Source of the DNA: Deltaproteobacteria bacterium
GTDB lineage: Bacteria > Desulfobacterota > Binatia > Binatales > Binataceae
Length of the DNA stretch: 58,312 nucleotides
Direction: 5' to 3'
Assembly (NCBI GenBank): GCA_021801125.1
Contig: JAJYYI010000051.1
Coordinates: 1-58,312, forward strand
The position numbers and the translations under genes are program-made. This document shows, one piece after another, positions 9,080 to 17,913 of the stretch. Every line of letters starts with the position of its first letter. Position 1 is the first letter of the stretch. The notes beneath the pieces were generated by a model that saw only the letters and a program-made list of their open reading frames with translations, was not told the origin of the DNA and ran no database searches.

Positions 9080-10516
9080 ATGGAGCTTAGGCGTATCCAA
9101 GATTATCTGTGGGAAATTCCCCGGCACGGCGAGATGCGGGTGCCCGGGCGAGTCTACGCCAGCAAACAGATGATCGACGAATTACGCGAGGACCCGGCCC
9201 TCAACCAGGTGGAGAATGTGGCGTGTCTGCCGGGAATCGTTGGCTATTCGCTCGCGATGCCGGATATCCACTGGGGCTACGGCTTTCCGATCGGCGGCGT
9301 GGCGGCGATTGACGCCGCGGACGGTGTGATCTCGCCAGGCGGCGTTGGATACGACATTAACTGCGGCGTGCGTCTGCTGCTGACCAAGCTGAAGCGCGCA
9401 GACATAGAACAACACGTTGACCGGCTGGCGGACGCTCTATTCGCGGCTATTCCCGCCGGTGTCGGCTCGCATGGCGCGATCCCGTCGCTGAGCCTCGCTG
9501 AGTTGAAAAAAGTGGTGCGTGACGGCATCGGCTGGGCGGTCGCCAATGGCTACGCCACACCCGCGGATGTGGAGCACATCGAGGAAGGCGGTTGCTTGGC
9601 GAGCGCCGACCCCGACGCGGTGAGCGCGCAAGCCTATCAGCGCGGGCATAGGCAGCTTGGCACGTTGGGCTCAGGCAATCATTTTCTCGAATGCGGGGAA
9701 GTGGACGAGATTTACCAACCTAAGGACGCCAAGGCGCTAGGCTTGGAGATGGGGCAAGTGACGGTGCTGATCCACTCCGGCTCGCGCGGCCTGGGCCATC
9801 AGACGTGCGATGATTATCTCAAAGTGATCGGCCGAACGGCGGAGCGTTACGGGATCAAGCTGCCTGACCGCCAGCTCGCGGCCGCGCCGACAAAATCGCC
9901 TGAGGGCCAGGCGTACCTTGGCGCGATGGCGGCGGCGGCCAACTTCGCTTGGTGCAACCGCCAGATTATCGCGCATCTGGCCGAGCGCGCCTTCATGGAG
10001 GCGCTCAGCCTCAACCCAAACGAGCTGGGTTTCAGTTTGGTCTACGACGTCTGCCACAACATCGCCAAGTTCGAGGAGCACGTTGTCGACGGCAAGAAGA
10101 TGCGCCTGTGCGTGCATCGAAAAGGCGCGACACGCGCTTTCGGCCCCGGTCATCCGGCGCTCGCTCCGAAACTGCGCGCGCTCGGCCAACCGGTGCTGAT
10201 TCCGGGCGACATGGGACGTTATTCGTTTGTGCTCATAGGGTTGGAGCACGCGATGCGCGAAACCTTCGGCTCGACCTGCCATGGCGCGGGTCGTGTCTTA
10301 AGCCGTCATCAGGCGAAAAGAGCCGCCAGGGGGCGCGATCTTGTCGAAGAGTTAGCTCGCGCCAAGGTGGTCATAAGGGCAACGAGCCGCGCGACGCTCG
10401 CCGAAGAGATGCCTGCAGCGTATAAGGATGTCGCTAATGTTGTTGAGGTGATGGAAGCGGCGGGAGTGAGCCGCAGGGTGGCGCGCCTTAAGCCCTTCGC
10501 AGTGATCAAGGGCTAA
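9080..10516 (+). CDS. rtcB: RNA-splicing ligase RtcB
   Basis: GTP-dependent ligase that joins 2',3'-cyclic phosphate (or 3'-phosphate) and 5'-OH RNA ends, working in RNA repair or tRNA splicing. Length 478 is normal. Visible motifs in order: DIHWGYGFPIGG; GGVGYDINCGVRLL with metal ligands Asp92 and Cys95; LGSGNHFLE; HSGSRGLGHQ; and CHGAGRVLSR with the guanylylated histidine at about residue 401. A GAGGGG ribosome-binding site stands eight bases before the ATG. With archease upstream it forms a two-gene RNA-repair unit. No RtcA or RtcR gene is present, so the classic E. coli rtc regulation is not seen here. Confidence 0.95.
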   Translation: MELRRIQDYLWEIPRHGEMRVPGRVYASKQMIDELREDPALNQVENVACLPGIVGYSLAMPDIHWGYGFPIGGVAAIDAADGVISPGGVGYDINCGVRLLLTKLKRADIEQHVDRLADALFAAIPAGVGSHGAIPSLSLAELKKVVRDGIGWAVANGYATPADVEHIEEGGCLASADPDAVSAQAYQRGHRQLGTLGSGNHFLECGEVDEIYQPKDAKALGLEMGQVTVLIHSGSRGLGHQTCDDYLKVIGRTAERYGIKLPDRQLAAAPTKSPEGQAYLGAMAAAANFAWCNRQIIAHLAERAFMEALSLNPNELGFSLVYDVCHNIAKFEEHVVDGKKMRLCVHRKGATRAFGPGHPALAPKLRALGQPVLIPGDMGRYSFVLIGLEHAMRETFGSTCHGAGRVLSRHQAKRAARGRDLVEELARAKVVIRATSRATLAEEMPAAYKDVANVVEVMEAAGVSRRVARLKPFAVIKG

Positions 10517-10588
10517 GCGCCCCGTCGCCGGCGCCACGGAAAGCAGCTTTCGATCGCATAGCCCCAAAGCATCCGGAGAGGTGGCGGC

Positions 10589-12154
10589 CTAGCGGTCGCC
10601 TTCCGCGTTGACTTCGTGGCTGTCCCGACTCATCGCACGGTTTATCCAGAGCGCCGGGATGAACAGTAGCAGCGGAACCAGCGCGAGGGCTTGGTAAACG
10701 TTGTGAAAGGCGAGCAACTCCGCGTGGTTTTGCAGCGCGAAGAGCATCGCGGATCGGTCGGCAACAGCCGCCTGCGAGGCTGAAGCGGAAGCCAGCAAGG
10801 CCTCGTAATGCGCGCGTTTGGCGTGCATCAGCAGGTTAGTCGCCGCGGAGATTCCGAAGGCCGAGCCCATCGTGCGCATCATATTGAACAACCCTGTGGC
10901 GTACCCCATCCGCTCGCGCCGCACCAATGACAGGGACAACGCCGAGAGATTCGGGAACACCATTCCGGCGCCGATCCCGGAAAGGAAGATCGACGCGATC
11001 AGCGAATGTGCAGGGGTGTCCGGAAGCCAATGCGACATACGCCAGTTGGCGACGGCGATCGTAATGAAGCCCACTCCAACCAGTGGGGTTGTGCGGTAGC
11101 CCATCCGTGAAGCCTGCCCCACCAGGACCATCGAAACCATCACGCCTAGCCCGCGGGCGGCGACCGTGTAGCCCGCCTGCGCCGGCCCGTAGCCCATCAG
11201 ATGCTGCAGAAAAATGGGGTTCATAAGATTCACCCCGAAAACCACGAAAACGGTCATCACCAGCAGCGAGACCCCCAACCTGAACGACCGCAGCTTAAAC
11301 ACACGAAGGTCGAGCACGGGATTGGTAACGCGCGTCTCGCGCAGCACGAGCAGAGTCAAGAACAACACGGAGCCCAGCGTGAAGGCGCTCACCCACGGAG
11401 CCGCAAACCATCCGGAGCGCTGGCCTCGGTCGAGGACGATCTGAAAAAGCCCCAGTCCGAGAATCAGGTATATAATCGCCGGATAGTCAACTCCTTCTTG
11501 CGGCTGCTTGCCGCGTCGCAGATACGGCGGGTCCTCGATAAACATGTAGACCATGAGGAAGGCCATCGCGCCGACCGGCAAATTAATGTAGAAGTTCCAT
11601 CGCCAGTTCCAATACTCGGTGATCCAGCCCCCGATTGTCGGGCCCATCACCGGCGCCACCATCATGCCCATTCCCCACACCGCCATCGCCATGGCGTGCT
11701 CAGCCGGTGGGAAGACCTCCATCAGAATGGCCTGGGAGGTCGGCACCACTGCTGCGCCGGCCGCGCCTTGTAGAAAGCGAAACACCACCATCTGCCTTAG
11801 CGAGGCGGCGGCGCCGCATAAGGCCGAAGAAGCCAGGAAAGCGATCACTGAACTCAAGAAATAACGCCTGCGACCGACGCGGGCCGAGATCCATCCGGTT
11901 AAGGGAATCACGATTCCGCTGGACACCAGGTAGCAGGTCAGCACCCAGCTGATGTGATCCAGGTCGACCCCGAAGCTTCGCCGCATGTACGGCAATGAAA
12001 CGTTGACGATCGTGCTGTCGAGCAACGGCAGCAGGGCGGCGAGCATCACGGAAAAGGCGATAAGCCATTTGCTTCGTGACGGATGCCAGGCCGCCGCCGG
12101 CGCGGTGGGTGTGCACGTGGCGATGCTCGTTCCTCTTTCCGTACCGGTTGCCAT
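10589..12154 (-). CDS. DHA2-family (EmrB/QacA-type) multidrug MFS transporter
   Basis: Proton-driven exporter of the 14-helix drug:H+ antiporter-2 family, inner membrane. The first helix carries LPLLDSTIVNVSLP, the usual DHA2 motif with its Asp, followed by the cytoplasmic loop GWISARVGRRR (motif A) and, in helix 5, MGPTIGGWITEYWNWRWNFYINLPVG (motif C and the family WRW-FxINxPxG signature). Length 521 fits. In Gram-negative bacteria EmrB usually works with an EmrA adaptor and TolC-type channel; neither is next to it, so the partner must be elsewhere or absent. It is convergent with rtcB (72 bp between stops). Substrate unknown. Confidence 0.9.
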   Translation of the reverse strand: MATGTERGTSIATCTPTAPAAAWHPSRSKWLIAFSVMLAALLPLLDSTIVNVSLPYMRRSFGVDLDHISWVLTCYLVSSGIVIPLTGWISARVGRRRYFLSSVIAFLASSALCGAAASLRQMVVFRFLQGAAGAAVVPTSQAILMEVFPPAEHAMAMAVWGMGMMVAPVMGPTIGGWITEYWNWRWNFYINLPVGAMAFLMVYMFIEDPPYLRRGKQPQEGVDYPAIIYLILGLGLFQIVLDRGQRSGWFAAPWVSAFTLGSVLFLTLLVLRETRVTNPVLDLRVFKLRSFRLGVSLLVMTVFVVFGVNLMNPIFLQHLMGYGPAQAGYTVAARGLGVMVSMVLVGQASRMGYRTTPLVGVGFITIAVANWRMSHWLPDTPAHSLIASIFLSGIGAGMVFPNLSALSLSLVRRERMGYATGLFNMMRTMGSAFGISAATNLLMHAKRAHYEALLASASASQAAVADRSAMLFALQNHAELLAFHNVYQALALVPLLLFIPALWINRAMSRDSHEVNAEGDR

Positions 12155-12224
12155 TGTTCAGGTTCGAAGCCTTGGAAGACCCACAGACGGCTCTCGTCGG
12201 ACCAGGCCGCGTTGCATGAGCGGG

Positions 12225-14186
12225 CTAGCCACGGGGGATCACCGGAAGCTCGATTCGAGAAGGGTAGGCTGCGTTATGCTCGAAACGAAGCTGGGGCGGA
12301 TCGCCGCCAAACGAGGCGAAGTGATCGCAGTCGGCGCCGGCTAGGGCGAGCCTTATCGCATGGCCTTGCTTGAAGAGATAGGAGGTTGGCAGAAGATCGA
12401 AAACCAGCGACGCCACTTCTCCCGACACCAGCATCTCGCGGTCTCGACGCAGAAAGCTATGGAACGGCAAAAATCGCGGCACGGGGAATGGGGAAGAAGT
12501 CGGATCTCCCAGCTTGCGATCGCTTGCCCGCAGCTCGCCTTCGGTCACGTAAGCCACCCTTCCGTCAGGGTAAACATCTTCGAGGTATGTGAAAAAATCG
12601 CTGTCAGCGGCGGTCGATCTGACGTAGAGCGTTACGATCGGATGTCCGGTGACCTCCACGTCCGTTGCTAGAGCCGTCGTGTCGTAGGTCAGCACCCGCC
12701 GATCCGCCTGGCGCCGGTCGCCGTAGTCAAGCCGCGAGGAACCTCCGCTGAATTCCGGACCCATCAAGGGTTCCCATCGCGAATGTCGGCCGGTTCCTAC
12801 ATGGTAATCGACGGTGTAGGTGTCGGCGCCTTCCGAGGCGGCCGGTCGCGACAAGGTAAGCGCGTGGGCCGGGCTAAGATAGTAGCTGACCATCGTTTGA
12901 TTGGGGAGCGGCCATCGGTTGGTCGTTTTCCATTTCTCTTCAACCATCGTGAAATAGGTGAGCCTCGGTTCGTCATTTATGCCATTGCGGACGCCGCGAA
13001 GGTAGCGGTCGAAAAAGCGCAGCAAAACGGGCGCCTGGTCGAAGCGCTCTCCGGTATTGACGTTGCGGAAAACGCCATGGATCCACGGCCCGATAATCAG
13101 CTTTTGCGGATTGTCGAGCGCGAGCAGGCGAAGCAGCGCCCCGCGCGCGTAGGCCGCGTCGAACCATCCGTCGAAGCTGTATATAGCAGCGCCCGAGGCC
13201 TCGATCGCCGCGGCGTAGGAATCGGGACTGGAGAGGCCGGTCATGCCGAGCCCCTCCTGGAACGAGCGTTTAGCGTGGGCTCGTACGGCCGGACTAAAGC
13301 CGCCCAAAACGCCGTCGACGTCGGCTGGCGCGTCGTCGCGGTAAACCGCCGTGTTCAAGTAAGTGTCCAGCCGGATATTGTTATGTTGCGCCAGCGCCTG
13401 CCTGAGCATCAAGCCGCTCGGGTCTTGATCCACCGGTTGAATTCCACGCACGGCCAGCGGCAGATACCAATGGAACTTGGAGTACGCGCCGGTGTCCAGT
13501 TCCGCCATCAGTTTACTCCACGCATGAATGAACCAGGCAAGGTAGACTCCGCCCGGAAACGAGGTGTCCTCGTAGGTGTCCCAAAAGGCAAAGTACGGCG
13601 CAATTGCTTTTACCGCCGGGTTGCGATTGGCCAGTAGGAACTCAGCTGAGTCGCCCGAGTACGAGAGACCCGTTGCGCCCACTTTGCCGTTTGACCAGGA
13701 CTGGCGAACGATCCAATTTACCACCTCGTTCGCGTCGGCGATCTCATCCGGCGACCAAGGGTAGGCAATACTGCCGAAAGAGGCGCTGGACCCGCGGACA
13801 TCCGTTTCCACCCACGCATAGCCATGCTTGGCGAAAAAGCGCGCGTAGGGCGGCGCCGTGTCGATCAGCCAACGCATCGGCGCGCGCAATTGGATCCGTC
13901 GCCCGTAGCGCGACTGTTCCAGGATTGTCGGGATTTTCTCGCCTGGCTTGAGTCCCTTGGGCAGGTACAAGTCGACGGCGATCTTGACGCCGTCGCGCAT
14001 CGTCAGGTAGCGCGACGAATAGGTCGCTCCTCCGTATTGGGCTACGGAACGGCCCTGATAACCGCTGGCGACCTCTTTTGTTTGCGGCTGCGCGGCGGCT
14101 TGCAAGACCGGCAAGCTAAGGTTAAGCAATAAAAAAAGACCCAACCTTAGCCGCAACGAAAACGTTACATGCTCTCGGCGGTTCAT
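12225..14186 (-). CDS. Secreted CocE/NonD-family serine hydrolase
   Basis: Alpha/beta hydrolase of the X-Pro dipeptidyl-peptidase/cocaine esterase type. The ATG at 14186 gives a good Sec signal peptide (NRREHV, then a hydrophobic stretch ending in LQAAAQ). The longer frame to 14279 lacks this. The body opens with TMRDGVKIAVDLYLPKG, then TGLSYSGDSAEF holds the nucleophilic serine, and LIIGPWIHGVF the likely catalytic histidine. The C-terminal jelly-roll (YDTTALATDVEVTGHPIVTLYVRS onward) is typical of the family. Family substrates include amides and esters, so the specific one is unknown. Its start codon lies only 5 bp from that of the divergent ceramidase-like gene. It is separated from the exporter by 70 bp. 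Confidence 0.85.
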   Translation of the reverse strand: MNRREHVTFSLRLRLGLFLLLNLSLPVLQAAAQPQTKEVASGYQGRSVAQYGGATYSSRYLTMRDGVKIAVDLYLPKGLKPGEKIPTILEQSRYGRRIQLRAPMRWLIDTAPPYARFFAKHGYAWVETDVRGSSASFGSIAYPWSPDEIADANEVVNWIVRQSWSNGKVGATGLSYSGDSAEFLLANRNPAVKAIAPYFAFWDTYEDTSFPGGVYLAWFIHAWSKLMAELDTGAYSKFHWYLPLAVRGIQPVDQDPSGLMLRQALAQHNNIRLDTYLNTAVYRDDAPADVDGVLGGFSPAVRAHAKRSFQEGLGMTGLSSPDSYAAAIEASGAAIYSFDGWFDAAYARGALLRLLALDNPQKLIIGPWIHGVFRNVNTGERFDQAPVLLRFFDRYLRGVRNGINDEPRLTYFTMVEEKWKTTNRWPLPNQTMVSYYLSPAHALTLSRPAASEGADTYTVDYHVGTGRHSRWEPLMGPEFSGGSSRLDYGDRRQADRRVLTYDTTALATDVEVTGHPIVTLYVRSTAADSDFFTYLEDVYPDGRVAYVTEGELRASDRKLGDPTSSPFPVPRFLPFHSFLRRDREMLVSGEVASLVFDLLPTSYLFKQGHAIRLALAGADCDHFASFGGDPPQLRFEHNAAYPSRIELPVIPRG

Positions 14187-14191
14187 CGCGG

Positions 14192-15715
14192 GTGTGCTCG
14201 TTTCTCGAACGACCGGCCGGGCGTTCGGCGCGCCGGCGATTAGCGCTTTTCCTTGCATGCTGCCTGGCCACTGGTGCACTGGCGCGAGCGGCCGTTTGCA
14301 CCGCTACGGCCTGCCGCGAGACCGCGAACGTGTGGAGCTACTGCGTTGGAGCCGCAAAGCGCGACCTGACGCCGCGCACGCTAGACGGCATCTTTCTAGG
14401 CGGCTACGGTTTCGGCCCCACGCGTCCGGCCGCGGGCGTGGCCGCACGGCTTTACGCGCGTGCTCTGGCGATTACTCGCAACGGCGTCACGCTCGTGCTC
14501 TGCGTCATCGACAGCCAGGGCCATTTCCTCGCCTATCGCAACGGGGCCTTTGGCTTTGCCGACATCCGCAGGCGTGTCGGCGCCGAACGAGGCGTCGCCG
14601 AGTCCGGCATAGTACTCGCTTCTACCCACGACCACAGCGCACCGGACGACACCGGGGTCTGGGGCGGAGTGCCCGCCGGTTACCTAAAGTACGTAAGCGA
14701 GCGAACCGTCGCCGCGATCGAAGCGGCCATCGACAGCGAGCGTCCGGCTCGTTTGTTCTGGAGTCGACTCGACACCGCGCCTTACCATCTGCTGCAAAAC
14801 GTTCTGCCGTCGGCCTATCCCATCGACTCCGTTCTGCGCGTGCTAATCGCTCGCGACGACCGCGGCGAGGTCATCGCCACGTTGATCAATTTTAGCGCAC
14901 ACGCCGATGTGCTCGGAGAAGCGAACCGGATTATCACGCCGGACTGGCCGGGGGCTACCGCAATGGCCTTAGAGCAGGCTGCGCCAAGCTCTGTCGCGGT
15001 GGTCACGCTGGGCTCGGTGGGCCGTACCGAGCCGCTAACTGCCGCCGTCCGCGCGCGATCCGAGTTCGTCGCGGCGCGCGACTATGGGGAGACGATCGCC
15101 AAGTTGGCGCTGCGCGCGCTCAGTCAGGAGCATGCAGTGGAAGGACCGCTTGGCGCCGTTCAAACCAAACTGCGCGAAGCGGTGACTAATCGCGCGCTGC
15201 GCAACCTTGATTTCGAAGCGACGCGAAGTCTATGGAATGGACTGTTCGCAACCGTCCTGCCGGCGTGGTTGCGGCTGGAGCTGGGCTTCACCGTGTACGG
15301 CGAGCCCGGGGTCGATCTGCTGCTGCGCGCAAACTCGCCGCCGTACCTACAGGTGAACGATCAGGTGCAAACGGTGATCGGCGCGCTGCGCGTTGGCGAT
15401 CTCCTCTTCGGCGCGGTGCCGGTCGAGTCTTATCCGGAGACGGGTATCGTGGTTGCGCAAAGGGTTCGTGCCCCTGAACACTTCATCATAAGCCTCGCCG
15501 AAGACCAGCTGGGCTACGACCCGCCGGCGTACGCCATGGCTAAAGTGCGGGAGTGCAGCCCCACCGATGAGGCCTTTTTTACGATCAGCGCAAACCTTGG
15601 CGCTGACGTGACGCGTGCGCTTTTGTCTCAGGCGCAAAAGCTCGGTTTCAGCGTCACCGACCTATCGTACGATGGACTTTCAGGGGGCCCAACCAACCCT
15701 GGGCCCTGTCCCTAG
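14192..15715 (+). CDS. Secreted neutral/alkaline ceramidase-like protein
   Basis: A 507-residue protein with an Arg-rich N-terminus and hydrophobic segment (LALFLACCLATGALARAA) fitting a signal peptide. The mature part starts with YCVGAAKRDLTPRT, as in the neutral/alkaline ceramidase N-terminal domain. It keeps the STHDHSAPD stretch and a second histidine in INFSAHADVLG, positions that bind zinc in characterised ceramidases. Where those enzymes have a GDVSPN-like nucleophile motif, this protein reads LGSVGRTEP, so amide hydrolysis of ceramide is doubtful. It is also shorter than bacterial ceramidase, lacking the usual C-terminal part. Start is GTG at 14192; no other in-frame start keeps the signal peptide. 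Confidence 0.75.
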   Translation: MCSFLERPAGRSARRRLALFLACCLATGALARAAVCTATACRETANVWSYCVGAAKRDLTPRTLDGIFLGGYGFGPTRPAAGVAARLYARALAITRNGVTLVLCVIDSQGHFLAYRNGAFGFADIRRRVGAERGVAESGIVLASTHDHSAPDDTGVWGGVPAGYLKYVSERTVAAIEAAIDSERPARLFWSRLDTAPYHLLQNVLPSAYPIDSVLRVLIARDDRGEVIATLINFSAHADVLGEANRIITPDWPGATAMALEQAAPSSVAVVTLGSVGRTEPLTAAVRARSEFVAARDYGETIAKLALRALSQEHAVEGPLGAVQTKLREAVTNRALRNLDFEATRSLWNGLFATVLPAWLRLELGFTVYGEPGVDLLLRANSPPYLQVNDQVQTVIGALRVGDLLFGAVPVESYPETGIVVAQRVRAPEHFIISLAEDQLGYDPPAYAMAKVRECSPTDEAFFTISANLGADVTRALLSQAQKLGFSVTDLSYDGLSGGPTNPGPCP

Positions 15716-15717
15716 GA

Positions 15718-15740
15718 GTTTGAGGATCGCGCACTCAAAC
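15718..15740. terminator. Hairpin after the ceramidase-like gene
   Basis: Arms GTTTGAG and CTCAAAC (7 bp, 9-base loop) start 3 bp after the stop codon. No T-run follows. A second GC-rich inverted repeat lies in the last codons just before it. It may end transcription of the plus-strand gene, which is convergent with tatA. Confidence 0.35.
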
Positions 15741-15934
15741 GGCGCGCATGCTCGTAGCAGCGCGTAATTAGACATAATCAGATTGAGCGGGTGAACTTCA
15801 GAAGCTGCCTGTCGCGAATCTTTGCAAAGGGCAGCGAGCAGATGGCGCTCAGATAACCTTGGTCCGGCGGCCTAAGTTGGGCGCGCACCATCCGCCGCGA
15901 CGTGCGAGAGGTCTGCGGGAAGGGCGCTCAAGCC

Positions 15935-16141
15935 TTAGCCCACTTTCTCAGCCTTGCGTTCGACCGAGCCGGCTACTTCCGGGTTCTTTTTCGGCTCGGG
16001 GTCGGGTTCCGTAGTCGCGCGCTTGAAGTCGCGAATTGCTTTGCCCAACGCGCCACCGATGTCCCCGAGTTTGCTTGGGCCAAAGATGACGAGCACGATC
16101 AGTAAAAGAATCAGCAGATGGGACGGAGCAAAAAGGTCCAT
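15935..16141 (-). CDS. tatA: TatA-type twin-arginine translocase subunit
   Basis: A 68-residue protein with the TatA layout: a short N-terminus, one hydrophobic helix ([29 protein letters not shown]) that includes the FGPSKL hinge, an amphipathic helix ([10 protein letters not shown]) and a charged, disordered tail rich in Pro, Glu and Lys. TatA oligomers form the passage for folded proteins with RR signal peptides. A GGAGAG site is suitably placed before the ATG at 16141; a GTG two codons earlier is less likely. No tatB or tatC is adjacent, so it is a stand-alone copy, and TatA and TatE cannot be distinguished. Confidence 0.9.
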   Translation of the reverse strand: MDLFAPSHLLILLLIVLVIFGPSKLGDIGGALGKAIRDFKRATTEPDPEPKKNPEVAGSVERKAEKVG

Positions 16142-16454
16142 AAACACTCTCCGTACGGCGGCCTTTGCCGCACCGGCGGATCACGAAAAGACCGAATCTT
16201 CGCCTGCTTTGGCAAGCCCCGCAGAGCAGTCCGACCCGGGCGCGGCACACAAGCATCCCTGCAAAGGCCAGTCTTTTTCGTTTCCTGCCGTTTCTAAGCT
16301 TAATCTCGCGCGAGATTTACTGCAACCTTGGCTACGCCCGGCGCAGGGACAGGATATGGAGCAACTACCCGCTTTGGCAACCAGGTATCTGCCGCTCGCT
16401 CGGCCTGCGTCGCGCTCTCAAGACAGGCCGACTCCCGCCTGGCCGACCTCCGCG
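16142..16454. other. Intergenic region between tatA and the response regulator
   Basis: About 310 bp with no coding frame I can support. It should hold the tatA promoter and the 3' end of the regulator transcript, but I find no clear -10/-35 pair or T-tailed hairpin. Confidence 0.4.
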
Positions 16455-17912
16455 TTAGAACCTTTTCTCCGTGTCGGGCTCTAGCGGATTTTGTTGGCCC
16501 GCAAGCGGCGAGCCGGGCGACTCTCCCTCTTCGAGCTTGAGTCGCTGTATCTTGCGGTAGAGCGTTGACAGGTGAATTCCGAGCACGCGCGCGGCTTTGG
16601 CTTTATCGCCTTCGACCTTATGCAAGATTCGCTTGATATGCTCCCGCTCGAGTTCCTCGAGCGTTACTTCAATACCCCCGACCTGATCCGCGACCACGCG
16701 CGAACTGGTCAATTTTTCGGGCAGATCGTGGGAATGGATGACGTCGGTCTCCGCCAGAATGACCGCACGCTCGACAGTATTTTCGAGCTCCCGCACGTTG
16801 CCGGGCCAATGATAGTTGACCAACAGGCGCATCGCGCCTTTCGAAAAGCGCATCCCTTCGCGCTGCGCCTCTTTTTCGAATTTGCGAAGAAAATATTCGG
16901 CCAGCAAGGGAATGTCATCGCGCCGTTCGCGCAGCGGAGGCAGAGGGATAGTGATCACATTGATGCGATAGAGCAACTCCTCGCGAAACCGTCCGTTCGC
17001 CACTTCCTTATCGAGGTCGCGGTTGGTGGCGCATATGACGCGCACGTCAAATGAGACGGGCTCGTTGGCGCCGACCGGATAACACTCCCTTTCCTGGAGC
17101 GCGCGCAGCAGCTTGACTTGCAGCTGCAATGGCATCTCGCCAATCTCGTCCAAGAACAGCGTCCCTTTATCAGCGGTTTTGAGCAGGCCGATCTTGTCCT
17201 GCGCCGCGCCGGTGAAGGCGCCCCGCTTGTATCCGAAAAGTTCGCTTTCCAAAAGCGACTCGGGCAACGCGCCACAGTTGATCGGCAGGAAGCGTTTATG
17301 CCCCCGGTCGGAGCTGAAATGGATCGCCCGCGCGAAAAGCTCTTTGCCGGTGCCCGACTCGCCAGTGATGAGCACGCTGGAATCCGACCGCGCGACCTTC
17401 TCCATCAGACGGAACACCTGCTGGATGGCGTCGCTGTTGCCGATGATGTTCTCGAAACGGTACTTCTCGCGCAGCTCGCGGCGCAAAAAACGGTTCTCGC
17501 GGAACAGCGACTTTTGCGCGAGCGCGTTGCGCACCACGGCCTTCAGATGGTCGTTGGCAAAGGGCTTGGTGATGTAATCGTAAGCGCCCTTGTGCAAGGC
17601 GTCGACCGCCGATTCCACGCTGGCGTAGGCGGTGAGAATTATCCCCATCACCTCGGGGTCGAGGTCGCGCAGCCATCCGAGCAGGTCCAGGCCGCTCGAC
17701 GCGCTGCCCAGATTTAGATCGATTATCGCAAGGTCGATCTTTTCTTTTTCAAAGATATCGCGGGCAATGTCCGCGTCGTGAGCTTCCAGCACCTCATAAC
17801 CTTCGCTGCGCAGCAGTTGCGACAAAATCACCCGCATCAGCTCCTCATCTTCGACGATGAGCAGCCGCGCGGCACCCTGCTGAGAATTGGCCCACGCTTG
17901 TGCTTCAATCAT
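16455..17912 (-). CDS. NtrC-family sigma-54 response regulator
   Basis: Response regulator that activates sigma-54 promoters. Order: receiver domain (about 16-130; acid pocket Glu21-Asp22, phosphorylated Asp65, Lys in ITKPF near 116); AAA+ ATPase with Walker A GESGTGKE (184-191), the sigma-54 contact loop GAFTGA (231-236) and Walker B TLFLDE (251-256); and a C-terminal Fis-type helix-turn-helix (AKAARVLGIHLSTLYRKIQRL). Length 485 is usual. The kinase stop codon lies 1 bp before this ATG, so the pair is translated together and the kinase is almost certainly its partner. Its target genes are not identifiable; no convincing sigma-54 promoter was found in the window. Confidence 0.95.
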   Translation of the reverse strand: MIEAQAWANSQQGAARLLIVEDEELMRVILSQLLRSEGYEVLEAHDADIARDIFEKEKIDLAIIDLNLGSASSGLDLLGWLRDLDPEVMGIILTAYASVESAVDALHKGAYDYITKPFANDHLKAVVRNALAQKSLFRENRFLRRELREKYRFENIIGNSDAIQQVFRLMEKVARSDSSVLITGESGTGKELFARAIHFSSDRGHKRFLPINCGALPESLLESELFGYKRGAFTGAAQDKIGLLKTADKGTLFLDEIGEMPLQLQVKLLRALQERECYPVGANEPVSFDVRVICATNRDLDKEVANGRFREELLYRINVITIPLPPLRERRDDIPLLAEYFLRKFEKEAQREGMRFSKGAMRLLVNYHWPGNVRELENTVERAVILAETDVIHSHDLPEKLTSSRVVADQVGGIEVTLEELEREHIKRILHKVEGDKAKAARVLGIHLSTLYRKIQRLKLEEGESPGSPLAGQQNPLEPDTEKRF

Positions 17913-17913
17913 T

